64,000 nucleotides of DNA from Zeus faber (Eukaryota > Chordata > Actinopteri > Zeiformes > Zeidae), in the NCBI GenBank assembly GCA_960531495.1, contig OY482849.1, forward strand, positions 30,333,517 through 30,397,516, read 5' to 3'. Position 1 is the stretch's first letter. Every line of letters starts with the position of its first letter. The notes beneath the pieces were generated by a model. The model had not been told where the DNA came from, searched no databases, and saw nothing but the letters and a program-made list of their open reading frames with translations. Position numbers and translations under genes: made by a program. Shown here one piece after another: positions 59,023 to 64,000 of the stretch.

Positions 59023-62000
59023 ATGAAGCGACCGAGTAAGTCCGCAGAGCGACACGGCTCTAAAACCAAGTTAAAGTAATGACGTTAAGAATAAATATGA
59101 ATGTTTTTATAGTTTTAGCTTTCGTGGTTTTCCAAGAACGGTTGATATTTGATGATTAACGAAAAGGTCTTTGGTCGACCGACACCGCATGCTACATGGC
59201 GCACGAGGTGTAGCACGCACATGTGGCGACTAGCATGCTGTGAGGATAGTTATTTTATTATTATTATTATTACCTTTATTATGTTTTATAAGTATGTTTG
59301 GCTGTTATACAAGTATAATATCTTTAACCAGTGAAACTGTTTCAATTTCCTCCTCTAGAGTTAAAGAAAGCGAGTAAGAGGGTCTCATGTTCCAAACGCT
59401 ACAAGATAGAAAAAAAGGCAAGTGATCAACATGTCAAATTCAGATCAAATATCAAAAAATCAACATCAAATTCTGCATATTTATATCAATTCGTGGACTT
59501 GTTTATTTGTGGAGGTGACATACGTTTGCTTGTTTGTTCTTTTCCTCCAGGTGCGAGAGCACCACAAAAAACTTCGAAAAGACGCCAAAAAGAAAGGGGT
59601 GACAAAGCGAGTGAAGAAGGACCCCGGGGTGCCCAGCATCGCTCCCTTCAAAGAGGAGGTTCTCAGGGAAGCGGAGCAACGGAGGTTGAAGGTAAAGAAA
59701 CGAAGAATATTGTTCCCTTCTTTACCATCTTTATCTTTTTTTTTTCTTAAAATGATGTGAAGTAATGCAACCACGAAGGGTATATATTATTATAAAGGAA
59801 ATTGTCTGTAGCTTGTGGTGGAATGTCAGCTTTCACAATCAGCTTTGTGGAATTTAAACTCACATTAACTGATATATTTGAGCTATATCTACAGGTAAGG
59901 AATTACAGTGGTGTTTACTATGCAGAAATGATAAAATGCCTATTTTGTAGCTTGAAGCAGAAAAAGAAAAGAAAAAGCAAGAGAAAAAAGAAGGCCGAGC
60001 AAATAAGAGGAAAAAGGAGAAGGATGCTGCCAGCAAAGAAGCAGGTCCTGAGGTCAAGAAGGCTCGGACGGTAAGGGTCACAGATCCACACCAGAATCAT
60101 TAATCGGTTTTGTACATTTGTCTTGTGTTGTTGCTTTAAAGCCCCAGTATAATCTTCTAATGCATTCCCCTTTTCCACAGGATAAGGCTGAGAAGCTATC
60201 TGCAAAACGGGCCGCCCTGAACCTAAACAGAAGTTCAAAACCGTGTCTTTGTTCGGAGTTAAATAAGGTAAGACGGGTTATCTTTAAAGGGTCGCTTTAA
60301 TCTGCAGTTTGTCGGTCAGTGGTTTTCAAATAAAGAGGTAGACTGACGTTAGTTTTAGCTTGTACGGGGGTCGGATCAGAGATTTGCTCAAGAGAAGCTC
60401 CCTGAGACGAACAGTTTATTCAGGACACACAAGTTTATATGGTCATGGTTTGCATTATGACATAGGAAGGAGTTTGCACCTACATGTGTCTGTGGGAATG
60501 AACACTGCGCTGAAATAAAGATGTGACTGGTGCTTTATGAGATTGTGTTCATTATGTGTGTGCACATATGTTTATGTGACTACATATATTTAGATATATT
60601 GTTACAAAGCCAATGCACAATTTGCTCTCACTGATGCTGATATTAGGTATAGGTTTTTACTGCTCCTTAGTTGAGTTATTGTCCAATTGCGATGTCTTAT
60701 GTTGAAATCCACTGGATAGTATAAAAAAGATGTTCCATGTCCCATTCCAGGTTATCAATGAATCCAGTGTCATCTTGGAGGTGTTGGATGCCCGGGATCC
60801 GCTGGGTTCCAGGTGCCCGCAGCTTGAGGAAGCTGTGCTGCAGAGACAAGACAAGAAGCTGCTGTTTGTATTAACCAAAATAGGTAAATTTAAAAAAGAC
60901 TGACAGAGATCTGAGTTTACCACATTGGGTTAAAATATGGATTTTTTTGGGGGGGGCGGGGGGTTTAATGTAATACGTACTTTCATAGGATGTTTTTTTT
61001 TCTTCACAGAATTGTGGATATGAGTATTTGTATCAGTAAGCAGTATCGATGGTGAACCAGGAATTTATAAGATAATGTTCAATTAAATGTCTGCATTGGA
61101 ACACAACTTGTTCTTTAAAAATATCCACTAATGGTGTATTTGACGGAAGCAAATAGATTGGAAAACAGGTCTGAAAGCACGCTGGATGTTATATCTGACC
61201 TATTTGAATTTATTCCAGATTTGGTGCCTAAAGAGAATGTGGAGCGGTGGATACAGTATCTACAGCAGGAGTTTCCGGTTGTAGCGTTCAAGGCGTCAGC
61301 ACAGATTGTCAACAAAGCAGTGGTAGGTAATGCAGTCCGTCCAGAAAAAACCTACGTGATGAGGACTGAGAAGGTTGAGCAGCGTGTGTAGTGCTGTTAC
61401 AACCGGTTTACACCTCCAAGAATAAACAAAAACACAATTTACTGGCTCTGTGAGACACAGCAGGAGCCGCTGTGTGTTTGTGAACATCCAGATTTGCCAC
61501 GGGGTTGTTTTAGAAACCGTGTTTAAAGCAGTTTTATCTTTTATAACACATTGGGGACCTGCACTAAAAATGTTGATCAGTTGCTGATGTAAACAAGCAG
61601 CATTATCTCATTAGCCGCTGCGGTTTCATAGTGCCCGGTTGTTTCTTCAGAAAGCTTAGCGAGCTGGAATGGGGCTTTAAGTGTACAAATTGCCCAGCAA
61701 GTTGTCTGTCTGGGAGGTATTGTGTTAAAGTGCTTACACCTTCTGTCCTCCGTCTTCAGCAACAGAAGAAAAGGAAAAAGAGGATTACCGCCTCACTTGA
61801 AGTCCCGGACATGTCCCGAGCAGCGGCCTCCTTCGGCAACACCTGTCTTCTCCGTCTCCTGGAAAGTCGCCTGGCTACCACGCAGAGCGAAGGCGCTCTC
61901 AAAGTCGGCGTCGTTGGTAAATGAGTTTTCTGTTAGTGCATTAATTAGGATTTTACTTCCATGTCATCACTTTCCCAAGATGACAAATGGTTTTGTGGAG

Positions 62001-63492
62001 GGGGGGAGGGGGGTCATATTCATTACGTTGTCATTTAGCAGACGCTTTTGTCCAAAATTATCTGTACATATTCTCAGTAGTATCAAGCCACTGTATACTG
62101 CAGACACAGCCAGCATTCAATATTCTCTAGAAATAAGTAGGACTAGTAGAGTTAGAAGTCAGCTTGTTTGTTTTTTGGTTAGATTAAAGGAAAGTTAAAG
62201 GGGGAAAGATCCTCATGGGGTAAACGAACCAGTGCAGGGCCAGGTATAGTCTGAAGAGATGGGTCTTCGTTCAATTCAAGGGTTCTCTCTCGGTGATACG
62301 GGTTGAATTCTAACTGATGGTTCAGTTGGATGTCTGTCGCTTACTTGGCCACAACAAATTGAATTGTAAACATGCTCATTCTCTGTGCCACCCGCAGGCT
62401 TCCCCAACGTGGGGAAGAGCAGCCTGATCAACACTGTGAAGGGCTTACGGGTGTGCGGTGTGGGGCTCAAGAGAGGCATGACCAAGTGAGTATCAAGTAG
62501 TGACATAACAAATATTTTCTCCCGTTATGTTCTACGTGTATATTATTGATTTGAACAGTATAAATCGTCCTGCGCTTACATTGTTGAATGTATATAAAAT
62601 ACATGAAAGCATTCTTGAGTGTCCCCCTCTGGGGTGAGTAAAGTGTCGTCTGAGTCGTGGATCATTCCCCCCCCCCCCCCCCCCCCCCCCCGCTGTCTCA
62701 CCAGGTCCATGCAGGACGTCTCCGTCCTGAAGAACTTGAAGCTGCTTGACAGCCCTGGAATCGTGGCGTCGCCGTCCAACCCGCCGGCCTCTTTGGCCCT
62801 GAGGAGCCTGCGGGTGGAGGAGGGCGAGGAGAACGTGCTGGAAGCCGTCAGAACTCTGCTCAAGCAGTGTGACAGCACACAGGTTGGGAGATTTGCCGGT
62901 GCATTCAATGAGTTGAACGTGCTGAAATGTTAAGAGGTCAGGAGCAGTGATGCTCTTCTGTTAAAACCGGTCTCACGTGTCGTTTCAGATAATGCTCCAA
63001 TACAACGTCCCCAACTTCAGGAACTCATTGGAATTTCTAACGTTGTTTGCCAAAAAGCGCAGCTATCTGCTGAAGGGCGGACAGGCTAACGTGGAGAAGG
63101 CAGCAACTACTGTCCTTGACGAGTGGACAGGGTGAGTTCTCACGTTTCACCGCAACGATTCGAAAAGTCCACGGCTGTCACAGGCCCCCATTGATGTGGA
63201 AATGAGGACAACCCTCAAGTCTTGATTCACGATGAAGACTTTCTAATCCAACGCTGATCCACACACAGATGTGGGCTGTTGACGTTAAGGTCACACTTAA
63301 CAACCGATGAAACTGTCCGTTGTCAAACTGGATCTATTATTCAATATTGTTTCAGAGCAAAGCTGAGCTACCACAGCAAGGTGCCAGAGACGCCCGGCCT
63401 CCCTTCCGACCTGACGGACGCCGCCGTTGCAGAGATGCGCGAGGGCTGGAATCTACAGATACTAAAAACTGGCAACCAAGAGACTCTTAAAG
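59023..63492 (+). CDS. gnl3: Nucleostemin (G protein nucleolar 3), first twelve coding exons
   Basis: Exons: 59023-59035, 59359-59417, 59551-59691, 59951-60070, 60181-60267, 60751-60883, 61219-61322, 61760-61916, 62398-62485, 62705-62882, 62989-63131, 63356-63492; 1360 nt, 453 residues, about four-fifths of the human 549. The start reads MKRPKLKKASKR, the basic nucleolar signal. Residues 70-130 form a Lys/Glu-rich coiled coil. The GTPase is circularly permuted as in the YlqF/YawG family: DARDP at 153-157, G4 TKID at 182-185, then G1 GFPNVGKSS at 272-280, then G3 DSPG at 316-319. G4 has Thr where most have Asn (NKxD), an accepted variant. Known role: nucleolar GTP-binding protein in pre-rRNA processing, genome protection and stem-cell proliferation, shuttling with GTP state. 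Intron 2 (59418) uses a GC donor (AAG|GCAAGT); the rest are GT-AG. The last exon ends in phase 1, so the gene continues right of the window. Confidence 0.96.
62020..62275 (-). mobile_element. Fragment with SINE/LINE tail in gnl3 intron 8
   Basis: 'gtcatttagcagacgctttt' plus 'gtccaaaattatctgtacat' is the reverse complement of the tail motif in the SINEs at 9073 and 22999; further on, 'gaagagatgggtcttcg' is a common piece of the associated fish LINE 3' end. Only a fragment. Confidence 0.6.
62666..62690. repeat. Poly(C) run upstream of a gnl3 acceptor
   Basis: About 24 C residues end 15 bases before the AG acceptor of the exon at 62705, so the polypyrimidine tract of this intron is largely a C homopolymer. 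Confidence 0.95.

Positions 63493-64000
<508 letters not shown>

Overview
This is nuclear DNA of a teleost fish. The genes have many short exons with GT-AG introns, their proteins match vertebrate families, and the rest is full of fish-type repeats: (CA)n, (TA)n and GATA microsatellites, a tRNA-derived SINE with the tail motif 'gataaaagcgtctgctaaatg', L2/Rex-like LINE ends, hAT and Tc1 DNA transposons, and gypsy LTR pieces. I cannot name the species.

Four protein-coding genes can be supported. From the left: (1) the first five coding exons of rbm46, minus strand (5111 down to 724); its 3' exons lie left of the window. (2) A complete adenosine receptor gene of A1/A3 type, minus strand, three coding exons (19472 down to 14889), 337 residues. 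(3) A complete two-exon C2H2 zinc-finger gene, minus strand (57963 down to 56056), 363 residues. (4) The first twelve coding exons of gnl3 (nucleostemin), plus strand (59023 to 63492), running off the right edge. All exon joins were worked out by keeping the reading frame across splice sites; they agree in phase throughout.

Between the genes: 1-660 is a long inverted-repeat element; 3021-4813 is a non-autonomous hAT element in an rbm46 intron; 5.6-6.5 kb is CpG-rich and promoter-like; 7.6-12.1 kb holds a small LTR element, a SINE and a LINE end. The 36-kb stretch from 20 to 56 kb has no gene I can defend. It holds LINE ends, two copies of one internally deleted Tc1 element, a gypsy remnant, GATA/GACA satellites, a minisatellite grown from a LINE 3' end, a full-length but broken hAT element with transposase (48634-51455), and a 160-bp-arm inverted repeat (52659-53112). 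The zinc-finger gene and gnl3 are head to head, about 1.06 kb between start codons, suggesting a shared promoter region.

The genes do not form a pathway: rbm46 acts on germ-cell RNA, the receptor signals adenosine at the cell surface, the zinc-finger protein is a presumed DNA-binding regulator, and gnl3 is a nucleolar GTPase. I found no convincing new molecular system. The more unusual items are the extra intron in the receptor, the GC-AG intron in gnl3, the large foldbacks, and the transposon families that spread after a shared internal deletion.
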